Source: Lysinibacillus sp. OF-1
GTDB lineage: Bacteria; Bacillota; Bacilli; Bacillales_A; Planococcaceae
NCBI RefSeq assembly: GCF_028356935.1
Contig: NZ_CP102798.1
Span: forward strand, 3,224,001-3,288,000
Length of the DNA: 64,000 bases
Direction: 5' to 3'
A program made the translations under genes and the position numbers. The notes below the pieces were generated by a model that worked only from the letters and a program-made list of their open reading frames with translations, ran no database searches and was not told the origin of the DNA. Positions 53,705 to 62,997 of this stretch are shown piece after piece (position 1 is the stretch's first letter; each line of letters begins with the position of its first letter).

Positions 53705-56131
53705 TCAACCTTTAACATATCCACCTTTTACTAATCCATAAGGGCCGAATCTAAAAGGATTAGAACGCTTTTCCCAACCTTCTATTTTTCCGATTACATC
53801 ATTTATCGATATTGAATCTGTACGCTTCATGTTGCGAATCTCGCCTTGCAAACACTCAACCCATATCTCAACTGCGCAAATCCGATCACGTTCTACTAAT
53901 TGAATATCAGACTTGCCAAACTCACTTGACCAATACAATTTTCGTTCACTAACATCTTTTTTCTGCCAATCTAAAGGCACTTTACGTTCTACAAATTCAC
54001 GAATAAGACTTTCACGTGGATCCTGTTCTGAATGGCTTTCCTGTTGACGTTGCGCCTCTTCTAACAAGTCGCCAGTTAATATCAGCGACTCGCCCAGCCG
54101 CCAATACATCACGGCCTCAGCCCATAACTGGTCCACTTCACTACTTAAATGCTGGAACACGCTTTTTAAATTCTTCTGCACGCCAACATCAATTGGCCAA
54201 AATCTTCGACCACCGGTTGAATCTCGTAAATAATCACTTCTATTACTCGTACCAAAGAAAACACAGCTTCGAGGGTGCTTTTCTGTTTTAGCTGCATAAG
54301 CTGCCCGGTAATGGTCAAATGTTCGACTCAGGAAACCTTTAATGGTTGTTAAATCTGATCGATTGTAGGCACTCATTTCACCCACTTCTACAATCCAAGT
54401 ACCTTGTAGTAACTCTGCAGCCTCTTTCCCCTCAAACGTTTCAATGCTGTTACTGAACCAAGCTTTCCCCATTATTTGAATTAAGGTAGTTTTCCCTAAT
54501 CCTTGCGCCCCTGTTAATACTGGCATTGTGTCATATTTACAACCTGGAACCATTGCCCTTGATACTGCAGCAACAAATGATTTACGTGTAACAGCACGCA
54601 CATAAGGCGTATCAGCTGCACCAAGATATTCAATAAATAGTGCCTCTAATCGTTTCACGCCATCCCAGGTAACATTGTTTAAGTATTCTGTAACAGGATT
54701 AAACCGGTTACGTGCAGCACACTGATTTAAAGCCGGTTTAATCTTGTCTCTAGACTGAAAACCTAACACTTTTTCCAAATAGATTGCTAGGCCGAAATCA
54801 TCGTTTTCACCCCATTGAAATGAACCTTGTTCCTGATCGCGGGGCGCCCAGGGCATCGGTGCAAAACCGACAATTGCATTTGCAAATTCATCAAGCCTGA
54901 TCCGGCCACGTAAATTTGTATCTCCTTCTAAAGTAATTAGCACATTTTCACTCGTTCGCTGTGGTTGACCATTTGCAGGATTTAATTTTAATTTGTGAAT
55001 CCAACTCACTTCATCCTCTGTCGTTGCTGCATTCTGCGGTTGGCCAAAGTCTGCAACTGCACGTTCATAGCGTTCCTGGTTCATAATGGCCGCAACACCG
55101 GCGTCATTTAAAGCGAATGAACTCATTTGCACGAAAGAAGGTAATTTATTTACTGGCGTATCTGCCTTTGCTCCATCATCTAATTCGCTGTATTTATGCA
55201 AGCGCACTAAATCAAAAGCATTTACTAGTTTCCCACTACACGGATCCGTTGCATGGTGCGAGTAAAGGAATAGCCCATCTTCATAAATAACAGCACCACC
55301 AACGGTTGATCCTTCAATAAATGTATAACGTCCACTGCCATCATCTGTTGGTGTATAGACACCGGGTAAAAATGCCTCAATGGCTGCGTGAATATCGTAT
55401 TGACGACAAAAGGCACCGATTACACCGCGCTTTTCTAATGGATTCCCTTGTTTGGCTGCTAAACGGACATGCGTTTGCCCTGCCCCTGGTACTTCTGGCC
55501 ATTCCTGAATGTTGCGCCAGTCACCGTACATAGCAAGCACACCATCAGCGTCTAAAAACGGCTTATCCCCAAACTGAAATACGTATTGGCTATCAGCTGA
55601 ACAACTCGGCCAATACATCAGCCTTGAAGCTTCAAACGTTGTAGGATCCGCAAAAGAAATCCCAATAATTGATGCTATTTTACGTGCTAAAGGCTCGTAT
55701 TCATCAGCTGTAACAGTTCTACTAAATGGAACAAGCACGCGTAAACGTGGCTTGCTCTCATGGTGTTTACGTGTGCTATACGTTACATAAGCGCACCCTA
55801 AACCTTCTAACCTTCTTAGCACATCTTGCGTACCGCTAGAAGGAATATTGTCCAAATCAAGTGTTAAAATGTCGCGGCTTAATACATTAGTGGCTTTACG
55901 TCTGTTATTTAATAATTCACCTGCAACAAAACCCCCAACATCTTTAAGTTCGTCCTGTTGTGACTTAGCCATTTTCAGATATTCTTCAAGTGTTTCGGTG
56001 CCTCTAATTGGTGTACGTAACCGTTCAACTAATTCAGACCAATATAATTTTTGAGCAGGCCATACAGTCGCTTTCCTGCTGCCAGCTGCCGATATTGTTA
56101 TTTGCCTGTTATTTTGCATAGCAGCATTCAT
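53705..56131 (-). CDS. VirE/VapE-type replication helicase with N-terminal primase-like domain
   Basis: 808 residues. The N-terminal part (about 1-270) has a BT4734/primase-polymerase-like pattern (DILTLDLDNI, VTYSTRKHHESKPRLRVLVPF). The C-terminal part is a VirE superfamily 3-like ATPase: Walker A GAQGLGKTTLIQIMG, Walker B WIVEVGEMS, SNRSDYLRDSTGGRRFWPI. Probable phage replication initiator. The start may be ATG 56131 or the fifth codon, and AAGGAAGG lies just before. The adjacent repeat array suggests an origin. Confidence 0.92.
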   Translation of the reverse strand: MNAAMQNNRQITISAAGSRKATVWPAQKLYWSELVERLRTPIRGTETLEEYLKMAKSQQDELKDVGGFVAGELLNNRRKATNVLSRDILTLDLDNIPSSGTQDVLRRLEGLGCAYVTYSTRKHHESKPRLRVLVPFSRTVTADEYEPLARKIASIIGISFADPTTFEASRLMYWPSCSADSQYVFQFGDKPFLDADGVLAMYGDWRNIQEWPEVPGAGQTHVRLAAKQGNPLEKRGVIGAFCRQYDIHAAIEAFLPGVYTPTDDGSGRYTFIEGSTVGGAVIYEDGLFLYSHHATDPCSGKLVNAFDLVRLHKYSELDDGAKADTPVNKLPSFVQMSSFALNDAGVAAIMNQERYERAVADFGQPQNAATTEDEVSWIHKLKLNPANGQPQRTSENVLITLEGDTNLRGRIRLDEFANAIVGFAPMPWAPRDQEQGSFQWGENDDFGLAIYLEKVLGFQSRDKIKPALNQCAARNRFNPVTEYLNNVTWDGVKRLEALFIEYLGAADTPYVRAVTRKSFVAAVSRAMVPGCKYDTMPVLTGAQGLGKTTLIQIMGKAWFSNSIETFEGKEAAELLQGTWIVEVGEMSAYNRSDLTTIKGFLSRTFDHYRAAYAAKTEKHPRSCVFFGTSNRSDYLRDSTGGRRFWPIDVGVQKNLKSVFQHLSSEVDQLWAEAVMYWRLGESLILTGDLLEEAQRQQESHSEQDPRESLIREFVERKVPLDWQKKDVSERKLYWSSEFGKSDIQLVERDRICAVEIWVECLQGEIRNMKRTDSISINDVIGKIEGWEKRSNPFRFGPYGLVKGGYVKG

Positions 56132-56137
56132 CCTTCC

Positions 56138-56563
56138 TTATGCCAGGGCCCTTTCAAGCTTTACCACTCTATAAGTTTCTTCTAAGAGAGGAATTTCAAA
56201 GAGTAAGTATCGATCCAGGGCATAAAAAGTCATCTTCCCTTTTGACTGCTCCGGATGTTTTTTAGACCAATAGCGCAATTCTAGCCCATCGCTTGTTTCA
56301 ACTAACTCGTGGTCAAACTGTTTTAATTTCTTCAAGAAAGCATCAAGAATAAACACGTTTACCACAGATCCATTTGAAAGTTTTCGAGGTTGTACTTTCT
56401 TGGTGTCAAACTGTGAAATTGTATTTTGAAGATTGACCAATTGATTTTCTAACCTCCATTTTTTATCACGGTCAATGTTTTGCGCTCTTAATTTCCCTTT
56501 AATGCTTTGTGCCTCTGATCGTAATTTTTTAACGATAGAATTAAAATGATCTTCATAGGACAT
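56138..56563 (-). CDS. Conserved phage protein of unknown function
   Basis: 141 residues with a helical basic N terminus (KKLRSEAQSIKGKLRAQNIDRDKKW coiled coil) and a mixed C terminus. It lies between the polymerase and VirE genes in the replication module and is likely an accessory DNA-processing protein, without a recognised domain. Confidence 0.75.
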   Translation of the reverse strand: MSYEDHFNSIVKKLRSEAQSIKGKLRAQNIDRDKKWRLENQLVNLQNTISQFDTKKVQPRKLSNGSVVNVFILDAFLKKLKQFDHELVETSDGLELRYWSKKHPEQSKGKMTFYALDRYLLFEIPLLEETYRVVKLERALA

Positions 56564-56575
56564 ACTTTCACCCTC

Positions 56576-58546
56576 CTAATCTTTCATATAGTAAGCCGAA
56601 ATAAATCCATCGGCATTTAACGGTAATCCGGGCGCCCATGCTATAGGATGGCCCATAATGGCTGCTACTTTGTCTAAATCAGCTAAATGCACCGGTACAT
56701 CAAGCACAACCTCATCATGAATGTGCATTACGGTTTCATAGCCTGATATTTCTAAACGTTTTAATGTTTCAGCCAAGCAATCGCGTGCAATGGCCTGAAC
56801 AATGTTCTCGGTTAATTTGCCACCATAAGTGGAAACCTTACTCCATTTCTTAGTTGTTTGATCCATGCCCCAATAATGGATAGCTTCTTTACCAAAATCA
56901 TTTTCAGCAAGAAAAGGCTTTGCATAGTACAATTTGCGGCCACTTGGTAGTAAGACAGTTAAGAAATCTAATCCGTTTTGAATATCACTTTCCCTGGCAA
57001 ATAGTAAGCCTTTCACGCCCACCGGTTGCCCTGTTCGTAATACTGCAAGAGCAGCATTTTCTAATGAGTACCACAAATCTACGATTCTTTTGTTTGAAGA
57101 CCGCCAGCGCCTTACAATGTCCGGTAACTCGTCTTCTGATAAACCGTTATTTAAGGCACCCATTTGTATAAGCGCACCGGATCCCCCTTGATACCCTAAA
57201 GCAAGCTCGGCCACTTTCCCTTTTTGTCGTAACTCATGTTCCGGATTTCCTTTTTTAATCAGTTCAAGTGGAACGCCAAACATCTGTGAAGCTGAGGCCT
57301 CGTAAATTTTGCCATGCGTATTGAAAACATCCAAACGCCATTGCTCACCTGCTAACCAGGCAATAACGCGCGCCTCAATAGCGCTAAAATCTGAAATTAA
57401 TAAGGTATTACCCTTACTTGGAATAAAAGCTGTACGAACAAGTTGAGAAAGCGTATCAGGCACATTGCCATAAATGAGTTTAAGTGTTTCAACCTTCTTA
57501 GCACTTACAAGATCTCTAGCAAGTCCCAAAGTATCCAGGTAATTTCGAGGTAGGTTTTGCACCTGCACTAATCGCCCGGCCCATCTTCCTGTCCGGTTGG
57601 CTCCATAGTGTTGTAACAGCCCTCTTACTCGACCATCTTCCCCCAAAGCTTCTACCATTGCTTGATACTTTTTAACACTTGTTTTGGAAAGCTCTAGTCG
57701 TATTTCCAATACTCGTTTTACTTCACCAGTAGTTTCATTCACTAAATTAGAAACTGTTTCTTTTTGAAGGTTTTCAACTTGGATTCCTTTACTTTCAAGC
57801 CATTCAGTTAACTGCTGTGTACTATTAGGATTCGATAATTTTGTAATATTTGAAGCTTCAATTGTTAATGCCGAGGTTGTTAAATCATCAACATACAAAG
57901 CGCCATTTACTAGCTCTTGGTCGATCTTTACACCTCGCAAGTTTATTCGTTGATCTAACTCCCAAAGTTGCTGTTCGGCTTGCGGTACTGGAAAACGATA
58001 TAGCCGCCTCGCAATTTCTTTCTCAACTTCAACGTCCTGCAAGCAATAATCCTTAAAAAGCAACCATTTTTCTGGCTCGTGATGTGGTAACGTGCGAGTA
58101 CGTCCTCCGTTTTTCTTGTTTGGCTTTGTCGGTGTGCAAAACAGTTTAATCAAGGCCGTACCTGCAGTCATTTTCCTTTTATCTTGCGGTAATCCCAGCG
58201 CGACAGCTGTTGGCCCAAGACCGGATGTAAACCCACAATACAAGCCGTGAAACATCGTACAGCGCCATTGTTCTAAAGGCGTTTTAAAGAACTTACTTAA
58301 TGAGTACCATTCAAAGGCTGCATTATAGGCGTTCTTTGTCACATAAGGATCTGCTAAAGCTTGAATAATGTTTTGCGGAATCGTTTCTCCCTGCGCTAAG
58401 TCAATAATCTGAGAAGGTTGACTGTTCACTGAGTACGCAAAAAGCAGTATTTGAAAATCTGGGGATTGCACATATTTGTACAATCCCGCCTTTTTAATAT
58501 CAACGCTACTAAACGTCTCAATGTCGATATTTAATGTTTGAATCAT
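56576..58546 (-). CDS. Phage DNA polymerase, family A
   Basis: 656 residues. A 3'-5' exonuclease region begins with NIDIETFSSVDI; polymerase motif A is ISDFSAIEARVIAWLAGE, motif B RQKGKVAELALGYQGG, and motif C MHIHDEVVLDVP. No 5'-3' exonuclease domain, as usual for phage PolA. Overlaps the upstream DUF2815 gene by 4 bases. Confidence 0.96.
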   Translation of the reverse strand: MIQTLNIDIETFSSVDIKKAGLYKYVQSPDFQILLFAYSVNSQPSQIIDLAQGETIPQNIIQALADPYVTKNAYNAAFEWYSLSKFFKTPLEQWRCTMFHGLYCGFTSGLGPTAVALGLPQDKRKMTAGTALIKLFCTPTKPNKKNGGRTRTLPHHEPEKWLLFKDYCLQDVEVEKEIARRLYRFPVPQAEQQLWELDQRINLRGVKIDQELVNGALYVDDLTTSALTIEASNITKLSNPNSTQQLTEWLESKGIQVENLQKETVSNLVNETTGEVKRVLEIRLELSKTSVKKYQAMVEALGEDGRVRGLLQHYGANRTGRWAGRLVQVQNLPRNYLDTLGLARDLVSAKKVETLKLIYGNVPDTLSQLVRTAFIPSKGNTLLISDFSAIEARVIAWLAGEQWRLDVFNTHGKIYEASASQMFGVPLELIKKGNPEHELRQKGKVAELALGYQGGSGALIQMGALNNGLSEDELPDIVRRWRSSNKRIVDLWYSLENAALAVLRTGQPVGVKGLLFARESDIQNGLDFLTVLLPSGRKLYYAKPFLAENDFGKEAIHYWGMDQTTKKWSKVSTYGGKLTENIVQAIARDCLAETLKRLEISGYETVMHIHDEVVLDVPVHLADLDKVAAIMGHPIAWAPGLPLNADGFISAYYMKD

Positions 58547-59358
58547 AGTCCATAAACGCCACCGATTGGTGCGCCAGTGATTGGATCAAATTGCTGTTGC
58601 TGAGGTGCAGGTTGTTGCTGTTGTTGGCCATATCCTTGTTGCGGCATTGGTTGCTGTTGACCATACCCTTGTTGCATTGGCGGCTGTTGTTGATATTGTG
58701 GTTGCTGGCCATATCCCTGTTGCGGCATCGGTTGTTGCTGTTGACCATATTGATGTTGGTTAAAAGGTAATTGCGCTGGATCAACATAAGGTGCCTGTCC
58801 ACCAACACTTGGGCCGAAATCATTTTGAGCAGCTGGTGCTGACGCCCCTAACGGCTCTCCGTCACGAGTCTTTTGTACATTCGTACTTAGGTAGCAACCA
58901 ATACCTTTTTTTCCTGCTTGAGCATAAGGCGCAAAGTTAACAGCAATCCGAGCATACATTCCACTATACACCTCTGTAGGGTCGATAATCGGATTGTAAT
59001 TAAGGTCCACAATCTTAGGTGGTTGATCTACTTTTGATGATGCAGAAAATACCCAGTGACCTTTGCATTCTTCACCAAACGGCATTCCATCTGAAGGTTT
59101 TACTCCGTCACCGTCGTAAACTGGAATAGCTACCATAGGAGGAATTACACCGTTCCAAACTTTTGATTTCCCGATTTGTTTTGCAGCTTCAATTGCGGCA
59201 TCAATACTTTGTTTAGTAGCGAAATCAGATTTCGGAACAAGAATCGTCGTACTGAATTTTGGTTCGCCTCCATATTGATTTTCACGAGGACGTAATAAAT
59301 TCACGTAGCTTAAACGAACTTCACCTGTAACAACACGAGTTGGATTTTGATTTGTCAT
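58543..59358 (-). CDS. DUF2815 ssDNA-binding-like protein with Gln-rich tail
   Basis: 271 residues from ATG 59358 (AAAGGAG upstream). The globular part (residues 1-180) is DUF2815 (TGEVRLSYVNLLRPRENQYGG, STTILVPKSDFATKQ), an OB-like fold probably binding single-stranded DNA. The tail (about 190-271) is repeated QQPMPQQGYGQQ and PPMQQGYGQ units, resembling an SSB-type interaction tail. The frame is open for another 30 codons to an ATG at 59448 that overlaps the upstream gene end (MGEIADYHVEQFTSGRWG), which could be an alternative start or a separate small peptide. Confidence 0.88.
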   Translation of the reverse strand: MTNQNPTRVVTGEVRLSYVNLLRPRENQYGGEPKFSTTILVPKSDFATKQSIDAAIEAAKQIGKSKVWNGVIPPMVAIPVYDGDGVKPSDGMPFGEECKGHWVFSASSKVDQPPKIVDLNYNPIIDPTEVYSGMYARIAVNFAPYAQAGKKGIGCYLSTNVQKTRDGEPLGASAPAAQNDFGPSVGGQAPYVDPAQLPFNQHQYGQQQQPMPQQGYGQQPQYQQQPPMQQGYGQQQPMPQQGYGQQQQQPAPQQQQFDPITGAPIGGVYGL

Positions 59359-59440
59359 AATTTCATTTCTCCTTTTATTTTCATTTGTGTTCATGCCCCA
59401 TCTACCAGAGGTAAACTGTTCAACATGGTAATCTGCAATT

Positions 59441-60622
59441 TCACCCATTAGCAAAATCCTCCGAAGCATCTGGGGCATTGAGGATCTGCTTTCGTTTATC
59501 ACCTATTGGCGCAAGTGTTGGTTTACCTGCAGACTTTTGAACAAAACCAGGTTCTTCTAGCAAACTTCTAAATTGTTCAGTTTTTAAGATTTTCTCAATT
59601 TGTGAAACAGTTAATGGAACACGATCATAAAGCAATGCTTCATCAATGCCATTGTCTTTCAAGTAAGCAAATGCTGAGTCTAAATCTGTAAAGGATCTTG
59701 AACCTCGGCCAGCAACAGCTTTCCATCCTGCTATTTCTGTACCTTTTAAACTTTCCGTTAGCGCATAGTCTTTTAAAGCTTTGACCCAGGATTCAATATG
59801 CTGTGCCTTTTCTAAGATGTGGCCAACTTCATCATTACTCAACAATGGCGGTTTCATCTGTTTAAAATCGCCCAGGGCGCTGTATTGGTCTGCTCTTGCT
59901 CGGCATTGTGCTTTAGCCCTGCAGAATTTGCAGTGTTCACCTGGTACAAATTCTCCTGTACCTTCAAAAGCCTGTTGAGCAGTCGGTTTTATTTCTTCGC
60001 CCCATGCAAGCAATTCATCAGCTGTAAGGTCAAACTCTGAAATACTATTTAAACGGGGTTGAATAATTGCCAATTTAATAGACTTAATTGGATACAAAAA
60101 GCTATATTCAATCAAAGCACCTAACGCGTAAAGCTTCATTTGAGGATTGTTTTCGGCACTCACTGAAACACCCTTGCCGTATTTAAAATCAGTTACATAA
60201 AGCGTGTCACTACTAATAATTAAGCAGTCAACCGTACCAAAGCCCTCCGGTGCATAGGCGCTATAATCAATCCTTTTTTCTACTGCTACATATGGCGTTG
60301 ATTTCATGCCAATTGTTAGGCCCTGCAGGTATTCCAAGTATGTGTCTGTATGCTTTAACATTTCTTCCTGGTACAATTCATGTTTTTTCATCTTGTTCAA
60401 GCGAGTGTTAAAAGTACGTTGACTCATAGGCTCGGTATAATATTTTCGAAGCTTTAGTTCGGCAATTTCATGGGCAAGCGTTCCTTCTTCTGCATAAGTA
60501 GAAGTTGATTCCGGAAACTGTTCTTCCAAACGAACGCTAGGCGTACAATTCAACCAACGAGACGATGCGGAGGCTGAGAGTAACGCGTGCGCCCTCTCAG
60601 CGTGCTTAATTGCTGTTGTCAT
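59441..60622 (-). CDS. DUF2800 PD-(D/E)XK-type nuclease
   Basis: 393 residues. The segments HALLSASASSRWLNC, YAEEGTLAHEIAELKLRKY, YVTDFKYGKGVSVSAENNPQMKLYALGAL and FCRAKAQCRARADQY fit a Cas4/AddB-like nuclease with a Cys-rich site (FCRAKAQC). Often next to DUF2815 and polymerase genes in Gram-positive phages. Recombination or DNA end processing is likely. Confidence 0.93.
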   Translation of the reverse strand: MTTAIKHAERAHALLSASASSRWLNCTPSVRLEEQFPESTSTYAEEGTLAHEIAELKLRKYYTEPMSQRTFNTRLNKMKKHELYQEEMLKHTDTYLEYLQGLTIGMKSTPYVAVEKRIDYSAYAPEGFGTVDCLIISSDTLYVTDFKYGKGVSVSAENNPQMKLYALGALIEYSFLYPIKSIKLAIIQPRLNSISEFDLTADELLAWGEEIKPTAQQAFEGTGEFVPGEHCKFCRAKAQCRARADQYSALGDFKQMKPPLLSNDEVGHILEKAQHIESWVKALKDYALTESLKGTEIAGWKAVAGRGSRSFTDLDSAFAYLKDNGIDEALLYDRVPLTVSQIEKILKTEQFRSLLEEPGFVQKSAGKPTLAPIGDKRKQILNAPDASEDFANG

Positions 60623-61098
60623 ATGTTTGCACCTAACTCACGTAATTTTGTTGCAAAAGCGCCATACTGTTCTTGCGGTAAAGCCGTTAAAGCTTGTACA
60701 CCAAATGAAGCTAACAGTTGCATTAATTGATCTCGTTTTCCTGCGTCCATAAGTTGAGTTGCAGCTACAGCCAATTGATCCATCGAATACGCTGTTTGAG
60801 TTGTTGGTACAGGTTGTTGAGGCATTGGCTGTTGTTGCTGTACAGGTTGAGCTGTTTGAGCCAAAGGTTGTTGTTGCTGATGTGGAACCTGTTGCATTGG
60901 TTGCTGTACCGGCGGCATAGAAGTTGGAACAGCTGCAGGCTGTTGAATTTGTTCAGGCATTACCTGTTGTTGAGGCATCGTTTGAGGTTCGCTAACCACA
61001 GATGCACTATTTACAAGGTTATTCCCTTGTAGTGCAGAAGCTAAGTTATTTAGGGCCTTTTCAAGACCAGGTGCTTGGATAGTTAATGTAAAATTCAT
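60619..61098 (-). CDS. Gln/Pro-rich small phage protein
   Basis: 159 residues: short N-terminal beta-helix part, a central low-complexity Q/P/M/V region (about 45-105), and a C-terminal helical part (SMDQLAVAATQLMDAGKRDQLMQLLASFGVQAL). Overlaps the DUF2800 gene start by 4 bases. Similar proteins precede DUF2800 in related phages. Function unknown. Confidence 0.75.
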   Translation of the reverse strand: MNFTLTIQAPGLEKALNNLASALQGNNLVNSASVVSEPQTMPQQQVMPEQIQQPAAVPTSMPPVQQPMQQVPHQQQQPLAQTAQPVQQQQPMPQQPVPTTQTAYSMDQLAVAATQLMDAGKRDQLMQLLASFGVQALTALPQEQYGAFATKLRELGANI

Positions 61099-61120
61099 AT
61101 GTTATTACCTCTTTTCATGT

Positions 61121-61193
61121 TATAATGTTGATATTGGTGTATTACCTTTGAGCCTAATACCGTTGCTGCGGTAATGGGCTTTTATTTTTGGTC
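61121..61193 (+). ncRNA. Possible plus-strand small RNA with its own terminator
   Basis: TATAAT at 61121-61126 is followed about 25 bases on by a hairpin AGCCTAATACCG / CGGTAATGGGCT (about 61,151-61,180) and TTTTATTTTT. A wobble pair exists only on the plus strand, so the fold favours plus-strand RNA. No good -35 is seen. The start region faces the ribosome-site region of the Gln-rich gene. Confidence 0.4.
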
Positions 61194-61310
61194 CAACACG
61201 ATGGTTCCTCGTTGCCATTCGGCAACAAATTCATGAAACTCCCATCCTTTATTGACCAGATCATGTTTTACAAAGTAATCTCCCAAGACTTCTAAAAGAC
61301 AATCATTCAT
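61182..61310 (-). CDS. Small phage protein, 42 residues
   Basis: MNDCLLEVLGDYFVKHDLVN start, with KGWEFHEFVAEWQRGTIVL after it. The sequence looks protein-like (amphipathic, with Trp) and the gap between 61098 and 61320 is otherwise unexplained. A weak GTGAAAAG precedes the ATG. Confidence 0.5.
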   Translation of the reverse strand: MNDCLLEVLGDYFVKHDLVNKGWEFHEFVAEWQRGTIVLDQK

Positions 61311-61319
61311 TCTTTTCAC

Positions 61320-61577
61320 CTACCGAATTAATTTAATAGCGCGATCAATAACATCAATAACATTTGGATTTTTTGCACCAGCCGCCATTTTTTCTAAAGA
61401 TGAAATTACATCCTCTTTTTCAGCATTTGGCAGATATTTTTTTAATATGATTTTGTCACCATCAATGTAGATTTCTACTGGATCCTTTTCCTCAATACCT
61501 AATGTGCGGCGTAATTCTTTTGGTAAAACCACACGACCTAACTCGTCTACTTTGCGAACAATACCTGTTGATTTCAT
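61320..61577 (-). CDS. AbrB-family transcription regulator
   Basis: 85 residues: an N-terminal AbrB/SpoVT swapped-hairpin DNA-binding domain (MKSTGIVRKVDELGRVVLPKELRRTLGI ... IYIDGDKIILKKY) and a helical tail. It starts 4 bases inside the HNH gene end (coupled). Could influence phage or host transition-state gene control. Confidence 0.93.
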   Translation of the reverse strand: MKSTGIVRKVDELGRVVLPKELRRTLGIEEKDPVEIYIDGDKIILKKYLPNAEKEDVISSLEKMAAGAKNPNVIDVIDRAIKLIR

Positions 61578-62179
61578 TTTGCTTTCCCCTTTCGATTTAG
61601 AGCTCCCATTTTTGCATAAATATTTGCAATTACGACACCAGTCTTAGTTAGCTCTGGATTTTGATAGAATAATTTATTTTGGTTCATTCTTGCCAACTGG
61701 GCTTGAGTAATCAATTGTAAATTCTCTAAAGTAATATTTTGCTTATCTCTATCAAGAAAAATCAGGACACTGCCTTTCGGTATTGGCCCATTCCCTTCTT
61801 CCCAAATGACTTTGTGTTTATGGCGCCAACGTTCATGCCAAGCACCTTTGTCCGAAACTTTAATTAGTACATAACCGTCTCGATCAACTCGCTCAGTACC
61901 CACAGGCTTATAGTTTTTCGGCTGATGGCCCTTTTTAAATTGAGTTTCAATGCCACCTGTTGTAACGCCCTTCAACCCTTTATTAGCTGGAACATGACCC
62001 TTTTTAAAACATCCAGTTCTTCCGCTAAGAATCTGATAGCGACTTAATGCTCCCGTGAGTTGTCCCATTGAAATAGCTAAATTAAAATGAGTATTGAACA
62101 TTTCAAGTAATTGTTTCTTTGAATGTGAAACATAATGTTCCCTTAAATATTCAAGCTCTTCTTTCGACCACCAATGCAC
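61574..62179 (-). CDS. HNH endonuclease (homing type)
   Basis: 201 residues. An N-terminal helical DNA-binding part (WWSKEELEYLREHY) is followed by NUMOD-like FKKGHVPANKGLKG repeats (two copies FKKGH) and an HNH core: WHERWRHKHKVIWEEGNGPIPKGSVLIFLDRDKQN-type sequence. A selfish nuclease or a DNA-modification helper. It is coupled to the AbrB-like gene. Confidence 0.92.
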   Translation of the reverse strand: MHWWSKEELEYLREHYVSHSKKQLLEMFNTHFNLAISMGQLTGALSRYQILSGRTGCFKKGHVPANKGLKGVTTGGIETQFKKGHQPKNYKPVGTERVDRDGYVLIKVSDKGAWHERWRHKHKVIWEEGNGPIPKGSVLIFLDRDKQNITLENLQLITQAQLARMNQNKLFYQNPELTKTGVVIANIYAKMGALNRKGKAK

Positions 62180-62182
62180 GTT

Positions 62183-62413
62183 TTACCCCTCCAATAGCTT
62201 CGGTTTTTTGGCATCTGCGTTAAGATGATCATCATATACAGTTTGAGCCTTTAAAACTAATGAACCGTTAGCAATGATTTGGTTAGCTACATCTGTAACA
62301 GCCTTCGCACGATTAATTTCTTCTACTAGCTGATCACCTTTTAAATCTTCATCATTTAAGCGTTCAAGCTGTGCAAATAAATGGTTGTTTAAATCTCCTA
62401 ATGTGTTCCGCAA
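62183..62413 (-). CDS. Small helical phage protein (TTG start)
   Basis: 76 residues, all-helical pattern (LNNHLFAQLERLNDEDLKGDQLVEEINRAKAVTDVANQII). AAAGGCGG precedes TTG 62413, which overlaps the upstream gene by 16 bases. Common in Gram-positive phage early operons. Function unknown. Confidence 0.78.
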   Translation of the reverse strand: MRNTLGDLNNHLFAQLERLNDEDLKGDQLVEEINRAKAVTDVANQIIANGSLVLKAQTVYDDHLNADAKKPKLLEG

Positions 62414-62658
62414 TTAATCCCACCGCCTTTCAGGGCTTGGTAAACATTTTTGGCATAGGCCACTTGTTGCTTAATGTATGGATCTGTTTCTTTGCCACCG
62501 CTGGCAAGCCAATCGCCTATACGCTGTTTCACATCTGATAAAACGTTTAAAGGTAACTCATAGGCGATTTGGTGTAATTCATACAGCGGGCTAACGTTGC
62601 ATGTTAATGCTTCACCAACCAATGCAACTGGAACTGATTTAATGTTCACTGGATTCAC
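62398..62658 (-). CDS. DUF6877-like small phage protein
   Basis: 86 residues from a GTG at 62658, with AAAAGGAGG upstream. Contains YELPLNVLSDVKQRIGDWLASGGKETDPYIKQQ, which recalls DUF6877-type phage proteins (tentative). Overlaps the neighbours at both ends. Confidence 0.75.
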   Translation of the reverse strand: MNPVNIKSVPVALVGEALTCNVSPLYELHQIAYELPLNVLSDVKQRIGDWLASGGKETDPYIKQQVAYAKNVYQALKGGGINCGTH

Positions 62659-62747
62659 CTTAATGACCTCCTTTTCACTCGCTTATTCAACTCAGCCTGC
62701 TTATCCTCACCCGACATTGCTAGCCATTGTAGGTTGGTTGTGTTCAT
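62655..62747 (-). CDS. Small coupled peptide gene, 30 residues
   Basis: MNTTNLQWLAMSGEDKQAEL start. Its ATG overlaps the stop of the excisionase-like gene (ATGA) and its stop overlaps the GTG of the next gene (GTGA). GGAAGGGTG upstream suggests real translation. The role may be only to couple translation. Too short for family assignment. Confidence 0.5.
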   Translation of the reverse strand: MNTTNLQWLAMSGEDKQAELNKRVKRRSLR

Positions 62748-62962
62748 TTGGTTTCACACCCTTCCTTTTTCCACTCCCCTTGCAACCATTGGTCAATAGC
62801 ATCTAAATGAAATATCCATATATGTGAAGTGAGTTTTACATGAGGTATTTCACCACTGTGAATTAAATTTAAAAGAGTTGATTTTCCAATAGGGCAATTA
62901 TGTTCAGTTAAATACTGCATTAATTTATCTACTGTTCTTACTGCCCTAATCTTCTCAGTCAT
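62744..62962 (-). CDS. Excisionase-like HTH protein
   Basis: 72 residues with a MerR/Xis-type helix-turn-helix (CPIGKSTLLNLIHSGEIPHVKLTSHIWIFHLDAIDQWL). Such proteins control excision or early transcription. It is the first gene after the regulators. Confidence 0.8.
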   Translation of the reverse strand: MTEKIRAVRTVDKLMQYLTEHNCPIGKSTLLNLIHSGEIPHVKLTSHIWIFHLDAIDQWLQGEWKKEGCETK

Positions 62963-62997
62963 ACTTTCACTTCCTCTCTAATAACTAATGAAATGTA

